A DNA stretch of 64,000 nt from NCBI GenBank assembly GCA_934486735.1, contig CAKSQL010000001.1, positions 138,289 to 202,288 on the forward strand. The letters run 5' to 3'. Position numbers and translations under genes: made by a program. Below, in pieces: positions 25,520 through 34,145 of the stretch. Every line of letters begins with the position of its first letter. The first letter of the stretch is position 1. Below the pieces are notes generated by a model. It worked only from the letters and a program-made list of their open reading frames with translations, made no database searches and was not told the DNA's origin. Source of the stretch: an uncultured Clostridia bacterium. Lineage in GTDB: Bacteria; Bacillota; Clostridia; UBA1381.

Positions 25520-25572
25520 TTGACATTGCTGTCATTTATGTATATAATAAAACATATTGCACATTAAGTCAA
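25520..25572. promoter_or_regulatory. Overlapping divergent promoters of deoR-type gene and GDPD-PHP operon
   Basis: Plus strand: TTGACA (25520-25525), 17 bp, TATAAT (25543-25548). Minus strand: TTGACT (25567-25572), 17 bp, TATTAT (25544-25549). The two -10 boxes share five bases, so RNA polymerase cannot occupy both. TGACA-TTGC-TGTCA (25521-25534) is an inverted repeat on the plus -35 and just downstream of the minus start, a likely DeoR operator. Confidence 0.7.
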
Positions 25573-25638
25573 TTATCACCGTATAAAATGGCAAAGTGCG
25601 CACATTTTTGATTATTTTAAAGGGAGCTAAGAGAGCAT

Positions 25639-26358
25639 ATGAGCAATGAACGCGAGAAAGAAATATTAAAACTGCTGCTTGCAAAAAAAGAAATAAGCGT
25701 AAACGAGTTGTCAAAGAAACTTTTTATAAGCGAATCATCAATAAGACGAGACCTTGCAAAGCTTGAAAGCAGACAGCTTATAAAAAGAGTCCATGGCGGT
25801 GCGGTAATTGAAGAAAACAGCATATCGACGCTTAAAATTCCCTTTGTCCTGCGCGAGCTTGAACAGAGCGACGCGAAAGTTGAAATGGCAAAGCAGGCAA
25901 TGAATTATGTAAACGACTATGATGTCATATTTCTCGACGCATCCTCGAGCGCATATAATCTGATTCCCTTTCTTGCCACAAAAAACCACCTCACCGTTAT
26001 AACAAGCGGCATAAAAACCCTGCAAAAGCTTGGCGAATATGGGATAAAATCGATATGCACCGGCGGCATACTTCTGCCGTCGTGCCGCTCGCTGGTCGGC
26101 GAGGACGCTTATAAGACGATACGGGCATACAACGCGGACAGCGTATTTTTCTCCTGCCGCGGTCTGTCTGACGACGGATTTCTGACAGATATTTCCGACG
26201 CTGAAAACCACGTGCGCGCATTGATGATTGAACATTCAAAAAATTCATATCTTTTGTGCGCAAGCAATAAATTCGGAAAAAAATATTTTCACAATCTCTG
26301 CAGCGCCAAGGATATTTCAAAAATTATCAGCAACGAAACCGTTCCGCACTTCCGATAA
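25639..26358 (+). CDS. DeoR/GlpR-family transcriptional regulator
   Basis: 239 aa. The N-terminal DeoR helix-turn-helix (REKEILKLLLAKKEISVNELSKKLFISESSIRRDLAKLE, then RVHGGA) is followed by the sugar-phosphate-sensing domain (VIFLDASSSAYNLIPFL, CTGGILLPSCRSLVGEDA). Such proteins repress polyol or sugar catabolic genes until a phosphorylated intermediate binds. It is divergent from the GDPD-PHP/dehydrogenase operon and shares its promoter region, so these are its likely targets. Confidence 0.93.
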   Translation: MSNEREKEILKLLLAKKEISVNELSKKLFISESSIRRDLAKLESRQLIKRVHGGAVIEENSISTLKIPFVLRELEQSDAKVEMAKQAMNYVNDYDVIFLDASSSAYNLIPFLATKNHLTVITSGIKTLQKLGEYGIKSICTGGILLPSCRSLVGEDAYKTIRAYNADSVFFSCRGLSDDGFLTDISDAENHVRALMIEHSKNSYLLCASNKFGKKYFHNLCSAKDISKIISNETVPHFR

Positions 26359-26402
26359 GAGCCGCATCCGTGAGAGTAGTATCAGATGAAAGAAAATGAT
26401 GT

Positions 26403-26429
26403 GCCCCAAAAAGCTTGACTTTTTGGGGC
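26403..26429 (+). terminator. Hairpin after the DeoR gene
   Basis: GCCCCAAAAA (26403-26412) pairs perfectly with TTTTTGGGGC (26420-26429). There is no T run outside the stem, so termination relies on the internal Ts. Confidence 0.6.
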
Positions 26430-26461
26430 GTATCATATTTATTATATATTTTCTCCTATTT

Positions 26462-29431
26462 TTAACGTCTCTTAAATTTCAGCGTCACTATTTCATAGTT
26501 TCCCACCGGCACACTGACATTACGACCGTCATGTTCAAGCTTTTGCTCCTCATTTTCGAGCATATCGCAAATATACACCTCGTCAAAATCAAAGCCAAGC
26601 GTAAGCATGGGAATTGACTTTTTATTGAAGCAATCGAACATGCGAACAACAACAGAGTCATCATTCTCGGCAGGCTTGATTGTCTCAACTGTTATATTTT
26701 CGCAGTCGCAGCTGACAAGCGAATACTCATCGGGCAAAGCGCCGCCGTCTCCGCACAGCCTTATTGCAGTGAGCGGCTCATTCAAGAGATATGCCTCCGG
26801 GATTGTTCTCCCCTCTCTGAAATCGTCTATGTGCGGATAAAGTGAATATGTAAAGCTGTGCCTGCCCATATCCGCATTCGGATTCGGGTACTCGGGCGCT
26901 CTGAGCAGGGTCAGCGACAGGCAATTTTCAAATGCGCTGTAGCCATACTTGCAATCGTTCATCAAGCTTGCGCCGTAACCGCACTCCGACATATCCGCCC
27001 ATTTATGTCCGCAGACCTCAAATTTTGCCGCCTCCCACGAAGTATTTTGATAGGTCGGTCTTTCGATATTCCCAAACTGAATATCATAGACTACATTGCG
27101 GGTGTGGATATCGAGAGGAAATGCAGCTTTGAGCATTTCGTGCTTTTCGTGCCAATCGACCTCGGTGACAAAATCTATTCGCTTTGACCCGGGCAGGAGT
27201 GATATCGTCTGACATATCCGTGATTTGTTATAGCGCCTTGTCACTTTGATTCCGTTTTTCAAAATCTCTGCAGATTCAACATCATCGGCAAGCCACCGTT
27301 TCTGCTTATAGTAGTCGGTGATTTCCCATGCGTCGTAGTCTCTCGGATAATCCTCATACACCTCCAGCCGATTCGCTGTCTCACCCTTTGGTATAAGCTC
27401 ACGCTTAATCTCTTTATCAAAGACCGAAATTATATTATATTTCTCGTCAAAGCTTACCTTGATCAGCTCATTTTCAAGCAAATATTTACCTGCGGTCACA
27501 TCGCACAAAATCGGTCTGTCCTCTATCACTTTGTACCCGTGCGGAGGAATTTTTTCGGCATAATAATCATTTTCCCCCGCCCTGACAAAACCGCTTTGCT
27601 CATACGGAGTTGCGTTATAGACAAAAATTCCGCTTTTTGCCGAAGTATTCTCCGAAAGCTTTAAAAGCTTTTCATTCTTCATCCGTTCCCAATCCGAGAT
27701 TATCTCGTCATAATCCCTTTCGGAATCATGGTAGACCTCCTCGATTGCCGAGCCGGGTATTATGTCATGGAACTGGTTGAGCAGCATGATTCTTATATTT
27801 TTTTCGATTCTTTCCCTCTCGACAGCTCCACTCAAAAGCAGCATATCGGTTATCGAAAGGCTCTCAGCGCATGCCGAAAGAAATTCAGACTTTCGGTTGC
27901 ATTTTTTGTTTTTGCTCATGGTGGTATATGTACCGCGGTGCATTTCAAGATAAAGCTCACCTTTCCACTTCGGCATGAATTTAAGCTCTTTTGTATTTTT
28001 CTCAAACTTTTCTTTAAGGCTGTCAAAAAACTCCCCCGCAAACTTCATTTCAACCCTCGGCATGCCGGGGATTCCCTTTTTGAGCCGTCTGTAATACTCC
28101 AGCATCTCAGGCGTCGTTCCGCCGCCCCCGTCACCGAATCCGAACGTCAAAAGAACCTCGTCCGAAAGGCTCTTATCCTTATAAATCTCCCATGTGTTGT
28201 ACACCTCATCGGGGGTAAGCTGCTTGTTATATTCCTTTGCAAAATGAGTAAGTACCGCACTGCCGTCAAGTCCCTCCCACATAAAGGTATCATGCGGCAT
28301 TGAGTTCGTTTCGTTCCAGTATATTTTGGTTGTGAAAAAGCAGTCTATTCCGCATTTTTTCATAATCTGCGGCAGTGCGGCACTGTATCCGAACACATCG
28401 GGCAGCCACAAAATCCTATTATCCGTGCCAAACTCCTCTTTCATGAATTTTTTTCCGAAAATAATCTGCCTTATCAGGCTTTCGCCGCCGGTCAGATTCG
28501 TGTCTGCTTCGAGCCACATTGCGCCCTCTGCCTCCCATCGGCGTTCCTTTATATATCTTTTTATCTCGCTGTAGAGTCTCGGATTCGTTTCCTTTACATA
28601 GCTGTAGAGCTGCGGCTGACTTGACATGAAACGGTACTCCGGATATCTTTGCAAAAGCTCCTCCACCGTCAAAAAGCTGCGCTCCGCCTTTTCGCGCGTC
28701 TGTCTTATTGTCCAAAGCCACGCTATGTCAATATGCGTGTGACCTATGCAGGCAACCGTCGGCACGTTCGGATCATCTCCGCAATAAAGCTCACTTTCCA
28801 GATACTCACGAGTTTTGCAAATGCTTTTATAAAAATCCTCTGAATACGGATTCCTGAAATCGAGCAGCATAAGCGCCTTGTTCAAAGTATCCTCGATTTT
28901 CCTGTTACCGCCCTGCCGATGCATGCTCTCATATGCGGTTTTTATATCAAAGTACAGCTCAAAAAGCTGTGTATCCATAAGGCAAATCCGCGGATATATT
29001 GCAAAATCTGCGTCATTCATACCGGTATAAAAATAGATATACACTTCGTATTTCTTTTCAGATTCAAGACTTATCCACGTGTGATTTGTGTCAAGCGCAC
29101 GATAAGCCTCACCGTTTAAATATACCAACCCCTGAGGATTCTGCAAGTCCCAGCCGCCCTCGCGCCCGGTTGTCACGCTTAATATAAGTTCTCTGTCCTC
29201 CTCGAACGCTTTCGGCTCAATTGTAAAACGCAGCCAAAAATGCCGGTCACGTCCGCCAAAGCGCACTGTCCGATCCCCGTCTTTCCAACCGATATCATTT
29301 TTCGGCAGTTCATTGCTGTTTTTATAATCAACATATTTAAGATACTCAAAATCCAAATCTGTGCCGCTCACCTCAATGAGCTGTTCCATCGTCCGCAACG
29401 CCGCTTTAATTTTTTCTGCAATAAAATCCAT
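26462..29431 (-). CDS. GH38 alpha-mannosidase
   Basis: 989 aa from the ATG at 29431 (MDFIAEKIKAALRTMEQL) with AAGGGTGG upstream; the open frame before it covers a hairpin region and is not coding. The GH38 zinc site is visible at H231 and D235 (HTHIDIAWLW) and the nucleophile at D345 (WLPDVFGYS). A helical middle domain and a C-terminal beta region (residues about 640-989) follow, as in family GH38. No signal peptide is present, so it is cytoplasmic and should trim imported manno-oligosaccharides. It is the last gene of the minus-strand glycan cluster, behind two hairpins. Confidence 0.95.
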   Translation of the reverse strand: MDFIAEKIKAALRTMEQLIEVSGTDLDFEYLKYVDYKNSNELPKNDIGWKDGDRTVRFGGRDRHFWLRFTIEPKAFEEDRELILSVTTGREGGWDLQNPQGLVYLNGEAYRALDTNHTWISLESEKKYEVYIYFYTGMNDADFAIYPRICLMDTQLFELYFDIKTAYESMHRQGGNRKIEDTLNKALMLLDFRNPYSEDFYKSICKTREYLESELYCGDDPNVPTVACIGHTHIDIAWLWTIRQTREKAERSFLTVEELLQRYPEYRFMSSQPQLYSYVKETNPRLYSEIKRYIKERRWEAEGAMWLEADTNLTGGESLIRQIIFGKKFMKEEFGTDNRILWLPDVFGYSAALPQIMKKCGIDCFFTTKIYWNETNSMPHDTFMWEGLDGSAVLTHFAKEYNKQLTPDEVYNTWEIYKDKSLSDEVLLTFGFGDGGGGTTPEMLEYYRRLKKGIPGMPRVEMKFAGEFFDSLKEKFEKNTKELKFMPKWKGELYLEMHRGTYTTMSKNKKCNRKSEFLSACAESLSITDMLLLSGAVERERIEKNIRIMLLNQFHDIIPGSAIEEVYHDSERDYDEIISDWERMKNEKLLKLSENTSAKSGIFVYNATPYEQSGFVRAGENDYYAEKIPPHGYKVIEDRPILCDVTAGKYLLENELIKVSFDEKYNIISVFDKEIKRELIPKGETANRLEVYEDYPRDYDAWEITDYYKQKRWLADDVESAEILKNGIKVTRRYNKSRICQTISLLPGSKRIDFVTEVDWHEKHEMLKAAFPLDIHTRNVVYDIQFGNIERPTYQNTSWEAAKFEVCGHKWADMSECGYGASLMNDCKYGYSAFENCLSLTLLRAPEYPNPNADMGRHSFTYSLYPHIDDFREGRTIPEAYLLNEPLTAIRLCGDGGALPDEYSLVSCDCENITVETIKPAENDDSVVVRMFDCFNKKSIPMLTLGFDFDEVYICDMLENEEQKLEHDGRNVSVPVGNYEIVTLKFKRR

Positions 29432-29467
29432 TATGCCACCCTTACTTCTATTTACATAACCCAAACA

Positions 29468-29571
29468 GAGGTTGCCGAATCGACAACCTCTCGAAAGGCG
29501 TTGCAAAAAAGCGTGAAACACTTCAAGCACGCACAACGGTGTACTACTTTCCGATGGTGCGCTTGAAGTGT
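29468..29571 (-). terminator. Two hairpins between the SLH protein gene and the mannosidase
   Basis: First on the minus strand: ACACTTCAAGC (29571-29561) with GCTTGAAGTGT (29528-29518), 11 perfect base pairs around a further GCAC/GTGC pair, and T6 11 nt later. Second: GAGGTTG (29490-29484) with CAACCTC (29474-29468). The first probably ends the SLH-protein transcript; the second lies in the leader of the mannosidase gene. Confidence 0.6.
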
Positions 29572-29656
29572 AGTTCAAAGGCACAAATGCTATAACTTTG
29601 CCGATAGCGTCTATGCCCTCAAACGGTCTGCACTCTTTTTTACAACCCCTTTTGTT

Positions 29657-32266
29657 TTACTTAATTACCCATATACACTTTTGTTCGGTGTATGAGTTCC
29701 ACAACACAATTCTGTCATAGCCCGACAGCGAATTTATTTTTGTCACGACATCGTTTATATTGCCGCTTCTGACCTTTGTCCGCTCATCCGGATCGTAGAC
29801 TACGATATTGTTCCACACCGTATCAAAATACTCGGCATAGTCATCATCCCAGTTGTTGAACTGCAATATTCCGCCGTTTATTCGATTGATATATCCGAAC
29901 GAGAATCTGTCCAGTCCGCCGGCATCGTATTTAGCTGTCGCCGACGCCTTTTCCGACACCCGTCCGCCGCCGTTTTTGGAATAAATTATTTCATATCTTA
30001 TAATTTTCCCCTCGCCGTTTTTCGAAAAACGCACAACATCCCCGGCAGTCAGAAGCTTTGACAAATCGGCTGTCATGGTATCGGAAGTATAGTACGTTTC
30101 GGACTTGCCGTCCACATATCCCTCAACGCTGTAGACAATTTCATTATCCTCGCTAACGCACATATTTACAGCCGAAATCATCATCGGCGATTCGTATCCG
30201 CCTGCCACGTCTGCGCCGTATGCCACAATCACGTCCGTATACCATTCATTTGTATCGATGTTAAAAGCTTCCATTGTATAGGTGCGGTTATTAGAAAATG
30301 CCGTCAAACTTTCAACGCTGAAAAGCTTATCCGATGCGTTGTCCATCTCATCCTTTGCCGGGACCATAAACACAGGTATTGATGCGTTTACAGGAATAAT
30401 CTCGCCATCTATAGAGTTTGTTGTCACATTTCTTTTGAATACATTTTTGTTATAGTAAACAAATCTCCCCGCCGCTCGCCTTAAAAGCATGTCGTTGCTG
30501 TTTTTATTCTCGGCTACCCGTTCCTCGGTCATGCCGACATCTCTCGGCAGGTCAATTGCCGATATCGTATTGCCTTTCAAAAAATATCTGACCACCGACG
30601 AATTTAAAAGATTATCCGCCGCGTCGGAAAGTTTCAGCTTGTTCCCGTCTATCTTTATCTTCTGTTCGGTAATAAAATAGCTCTGCACCGCTCCGTTTTG
30701 AGTAAGCATTTTTATCTTCAGAGTTTCGTCCTCCTCGGCATATCTCGCTTTAATCATGAATCCGTACTGCCAGCCGTCGCTTTCACCGCCTATTACCGCG
30801 CTGATTTTTCCACGTACGTCTATATACGCCGTCACATTCACGCCGTTTGAGCCGTTCCAAAGTCTTATATACGCATCCTTTTTCATTACATATTTTTCTT
30901 CGCCTATATCAAGCTCGGTATATTTCCCGTACTTATCTATATTCCGGACAACTCCGCTGACCGATGTTTTTGAGAGAATAACCTCTATGCTCTGTTTTTT
31001 GAATCTCTTGATTGTCACAAGCTCATTCTGTTTCAATCTGTCAAATGCTATTTCGATTCCGTCCTCGTTTACGATTTTGTACTCATCATAATCCTTGAGT
31101 GATACCGATTTTTCTCCGTCCGTTATCTCATTCGAAAAATTGATTGTGTCGCCGTCGGTGACAAGGCTTTCAATCCAGCCCGTTTCATAATTTTCCGCAA
31201 AAATCACATCATACACACCGTCACGGTTATTATCCACAAGCGTAACACTGCCGTAATTCGGAGTAAAATCGTTCAAATCATCCGTAACAAAGCCGTTGGA
31301 GAGCAGAACTACATTTTTATCTGTTTTCGCTGTTTTTGTTCTGTCCTTATTTCCGATATATTTATACTCTCTTGTACCATAGCTTTCTATATCCTCACTG
31401 TCAATTGAAAGAACGGTATTGCGGTAGGGCATTGCGTAAATAAGTTCATCCTCGGCGCAGTAATACTTGACCGAGTAACCCAAAAGCGCACCGTATCCGC
31501 TCTTTTCGCTTGTCAGTATATCGTCACCTATAACAACGGTTTTATCATTATATTCCTTTGACGACATTGTCAGTCCGTCTGCCGCGCGGATAATGCCCGT
31601 TCCGACAGTCAGGTCCATTACTTCCGCTGCAAAACTGCCTTTTTTGACATACTCCGCTCCGCTTTCGGCAAGAGAATCGATTTTTACAGCCCTGATATCC
31701 AAAAGCGCCGTCAGCATAAGCGCCGCATCATTCAGCGTGATGGTCTGCTTTGTACTTGGCACACCCTTTGAAAGTCCTGTCTCCGCTGCCATTTTGATAT
31801 AGTTATCCGGATAGCTGCCATAAGCTGCCGCAGCCTTTTTATACCCTGCCGCGTTCAGCATAACCGCATATGCTTCAACCGCAGTTATATCCCTATCCGG
31901 CTCGGCAAGTCCGTTTCCGTCTCCCGATATAATCCCTGCGGTCAGCAATCGCTGCATATTCGCCGCCGCATAGTGATAGCTGTCAATATCGGAAAACGGC
32001 TTTTCGCCCGACGGGACATTTGTGTAGTCTCTGTCCTCGCCGAAATATACCATTTTGCTTATCATCTGAAAAAAGTCCGCTCTGGTGACATTTTTTTCAC
32101 TGTCGGAATTTTCAATTATTCCGAGACCCTCAATAAGCTCACGTTCATGTCCGTTCGAGAAGTCAACCTCTCTTTCCTGCTCGGCATGTACCGGCAGCGC
32201 AGCAGGCATTGCAAATGAAAATGCCGCAGCAGCTGCAATCAATAAACTAAGCATTCTTTTAATCAT
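29657..32266 (-). CDS. Large secreted protein with N-terminal S-layer homology domains
   Basis: 869 aa. The signal peptide is about residues 1-28 (MIKRMLSLLIAAAAAFSFAM, cleavage near VHA). Residues about 40-210 contain degenerate SLH repeats (FSDIDSYHYAAANMQRLLTAGIISGDGNG, ITAVEAYAVMLNAAGY), which attach proteins to wall polymers. The rest (about 220-869) is beta-rich, with repeated short strands such as YKIVNEDGIEIAF and KYTELDIGEEKYVMK, and has no catalytic motif I recognise. The ATG overlaps the upstream stop by 8 bp, so the two SLH genes are coupled. It probably anchors or organises the cluster's enzymes on the surface. Confidence 0.85.
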   Translation of the reverse strand: MIKRMLSLLIAAAAAFSFAMPAALPVHAEQEREVDFSNGHERELIEGLGIIENSDSEKNVTRADFFQMISKMVYFGEDRDYTNVPSGEKPFSDIDSYHYAAANMQRLLTAGIISGDGNGLAEPDRDITAVEAYAVMLNAAGYKKAAAAYGSYPDNYIKMAAETGLSKGVPSTKQTITLNDAALMLTALLDIRAVKIDSLAESGAEYVKKGSFAAEVMDLTVGTGIIRAADGLTMSSKEYNDKTVVIGDDILTSEKSGYGALLGYSVKYYCAEDELIYAMPYRNTVLSIDSEDIESYGTREYKYIGNKDRTKTAKTDKNVVLLSNGFVTDDLNDFTPNYGSVTLVDNNRDGVYDVIFAENYETGWIESLVTDGDTINFSNEITDGEKSVSLKDYDEYKIVNEDGIEIAFDRLKQNELVTIKRFKKQSIEVILSKTSVSGVVRNIDKYGKYTELDIGEEKYVMKKDAYIRLWNGSNGVNVTAYIDVRGKISAVIGGESDGWQYGFMIKARYAEEDETLKIKMLTQNGAVQSYFITEQKIKIDGNKLKLSDAADNLLNSSVVRYFLKGNTISAIDLPRDVGMTEERVAENKNSNDMLLRRAAGRFVYYNKNVFKRNVTTNSIDGEIIPVNASIPVFMVPAKDEMDNASDKLFSVESLTAFSNNRTYTMEAFNIDTNEWYTDVIVAYGADVAGGYESPMMISAVNMCVSEDNEIVYSVEGYVDGKSETYYTSDTMTADLSKLLTAGDVVRFSKNGEGKIIRYEIIYSKNGGGRVSEKASATAKYDAGGLDRFSFGYINRINGGILQFNNWDDDYAEYFDTVWNNIVVYDPDERTKVRSGNINDVVTKINSLSGYDRIVLWNSYTEQKCIWVIK

Positions 32267-33890
32267 TCGCTCCGTCCTCCTTAAGCTCCAGAATTTTTGT
32301 TATTATAACCGCCGCCTCAGATCTTAAAAGAGGTCGGTCGGGGCAGAACATGCTGTCGGTCTTGCCCGATATGATTCCGAGACTTCCCAGTGAATATATC
32401 GCTTCCTTTGCCCAGCCGGAAATTTGGGAATCGTCCTCAAACGCCGCCTTATATTCCTTTGCCGAAATTCCGCGGCTATTGAGATATCTCCAGAACACGG
32501 CTGCCGCCTGCTCGCGGTTAAGTGACAGATTTGCCCCGAATTCGTTTTCCGACATTCCGAAGAAGATTTCCGCGCGGATTGCCGCACTTGCATAGCCTGC
32601 ATACCAGTCACTGCTGCGGATATCGGAATATCCGTCTATCACCTCACCCGGTTCGATTCCTGCCAGTCTGCACAGTATAACCGCCGCCTGCGCACGTGTA
32701 AGCTCTCCGCTCGGATTGAATTTTCCGTCTCCCACTCCGGTGAGAATGCCGGCTTCAACCGCTTTTCTTATAGGCTCTGCCGCCCACATCGCAAGCTCCA
32801 CATCGGAGAATAATTGTTTTTGAGAGCCTGTGTCCGTCTTGCCGTCGGACGGAGTGAATGCCACCTGACCGCCCGATGAGCCGGTCGATTTTTTGCCGCC
32901 GGCCGATGAGCCGCCTCCGCCTCCGCCGCCTCCTGTTGTGCCGCTGCTCGTCTTATACGAATTATACTTTTTCTCTATCGCGCCTATATCCGCGAATTTT
33001 TCTCCGACAAGTGATGCCGTTGCGCCGTCCTTGTTCACGCTTGACGAAAGATTTATCCAGCCGTTTTCGGAATATACTCCGAGAGCCTTTGAAAGCTCGG
33101 ATGCAATTGCCGCATGTTCGGCTGCTGAAGTAAGAAGTGAATTTTTCATCAATTCTATAATTTCATCCTCTTTTACAACACTGCTCTGCGCCAGCTTTGA
33201 GTAAAAAGCGTTTTGTATATCTGCGTTCAGCTCGGATATGAGCGGCTTTGTGTTATACATTGCAAAATTCATGTAATCGGAGAAAATTTTCAGACTCAAA
33301 AGCTTTTTCATTCCGTCCGCGCTTTTCGTCTCCTCCGCAATCGCCGCAAAGGTTACACCTCTTATATATTTCTTTATCTGCTCGGTGTTCTCCGCCGCCG
33401 CTGTGTTTTTAAGCGCCATGCTGTCGAGAGTCGGTTTTTTCCCGCTTTCATCACTCTTTAATATGTCCATTGCTCCGTCGATTCCGAGAGCCTCACCGTA
33501 TTCTTTCATATATTCGCTGAGACTGCCGCTGTTTTTGAACATATCGTTAAAATCCGAAAGCATTTTGTCTCTGTACGTGCGGTCATAAAATTTGAATGTT
33601 CCCTGTTCGGTCTCGTTTTCCGCAAAAACCTGCCAGGAATAAACCCCGGTCGCGCCGTTGTTTTTGTATTCCGACGCCGCTTTTCCGTCCTTGTCGCTGT
33701 AGATAATATCCGCGAAATTCAGCTGCCCGTTTTCGTCGTATACCTGCAGCGAAACAGTCTGAGATTTTTTCTTTTCACTCAGCTCGACATTTATCGTGAC
33801 GGTGTCCTCCGATACCGAGACGTCGCTCTTTGCGCTTGCCGATGCCGCGCATAAAATCAGCGTTAATATAACTAATATTATCTTCTTCAT
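32259..33890 (-). CDS. Secreted protein with three C-terminal SLH domains
   Basis: 543 aa from the ATG at 33890 (MKKIILVILTLILCAASASA), with GGAG 7 nt upstream. A signal peptide (1-20), a short beta domain (about 21-120), a helical region (about 120-330), a flexible Gly-rich linker (TTGGGGGGGGSSAGG, about 335-350) and three SLH repeats (about 375-540: FSDVELAMWAAEPIRKAVEAG, YSDIRSSDWYAGYASAAIRA, FEDDSQISGWAKEAIYSLG) follow in order. The helical region is not recognised. A tandem 110-bp repeat lies in the leader between this gene and the upstream glycoside hydrolase gene. Confidence 0.88.
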   Translation of the reverse strand: MKKIILVILTLILCAASASAKSDVSVSEDTVTINVELSEKKKSQTVSLQVYDENGQLNFADIIYSDKDGKAASEYKNNGATGVYSWQVFAENETEQGTFKFYDRTYRDKMLSDFNDMFKNSGSLSEYMKEYGEALGIDGAMDILKSDESGKKPTLDSMALKNTAAAENTEQIKKYIRGVTFAAIAEETKSADGMKKLLSLKIFSDYMNFAMYNTKPLISELNADIQNAFYSKLAQSSVVKEDEIIELMKNSLLTSAAEHAAIASELSKALGVYSENGWINLSSSVNKDGATASLVGEKFADIGAIEKKYNSYKTSSGTTGGGGGGGGSSAGGKKSTGSSGGQVAFTPSDGKTDTGSQKQLFSDVELAMWAAEPIRKAVEAGILTGVGDGKFNPSGELTRAQAAVILCRLAGIEPGEVIDGYSDIRSSDWYAGYASAAIRAEIFFGMSENEFGANLSLNREQAAAVFWRYLNSRGISAKEYKAAFEDDSQISGWAKEAIYSLGSLGIISGKTDSMFCPDRPLLRSEAAVIITKILELKEDGAND

Positions 33891-33967
33891 AAATAATCTC
33901 CATTCTGTCGCCGAATGACGGCATAAATAGTAAATTCGCAATGCCGCACCGATAAATTGACTACAAT

Positions 33968-34144
33968 AGGTGACAACGTATATAAATACTCCAAGCCCCC
34001 AAAAAGGTGAGATGCTCAGCAGATCTCCCTCTTTAATCATAACATGGGATAGCTGCAAGCAGATTGCACTTTTGAGAGGTGACGGCGTATATGCATACTC
34101 CGAACCTCGAAAAAGGGTGAGATGCGACGCAGATCTCCCATGTT
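33968..34144 (-). repeat. Tandem ~65-bp hairpin repeat in the operon leader
   Basis: Two imperfect copies, 34077-34140 and 33968-34031, with a period of about 109 bp. Each reads on the minus strand GGGAGATCTGC, a variable TGCG-T-CGCA or TGCT-G-AGCA centre, ATCTCACC, T5, then GGAGTAT..ATATACG..GTCACCT. Each can form a stem followed by T5, so each resembles a terminator. TAACATGGGA (minus 34144-34135) can also pair with TCCCATGTTA (minus 34047-34038) around the first unit. The paired changes in the centre suggest selection on symmetry. It lies between the stop of one cluster gene and the start of the next. Confidence 0.7.
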
Positions 34145-34145
34145 A

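Noticed and set aside
29432..29584. Longer N-terminus of the GH38 mannosidase
   Set aside because: The extra codons run through two strong hairpins and have no ribosome site; the ATG at 29431 has one and starts the conserved part.
29657..33890. Enzyme activity in the two SLH proteins
   Set aside because: No catalytic motif is visible outside the SLH repeats, so only a structural role is claimed.
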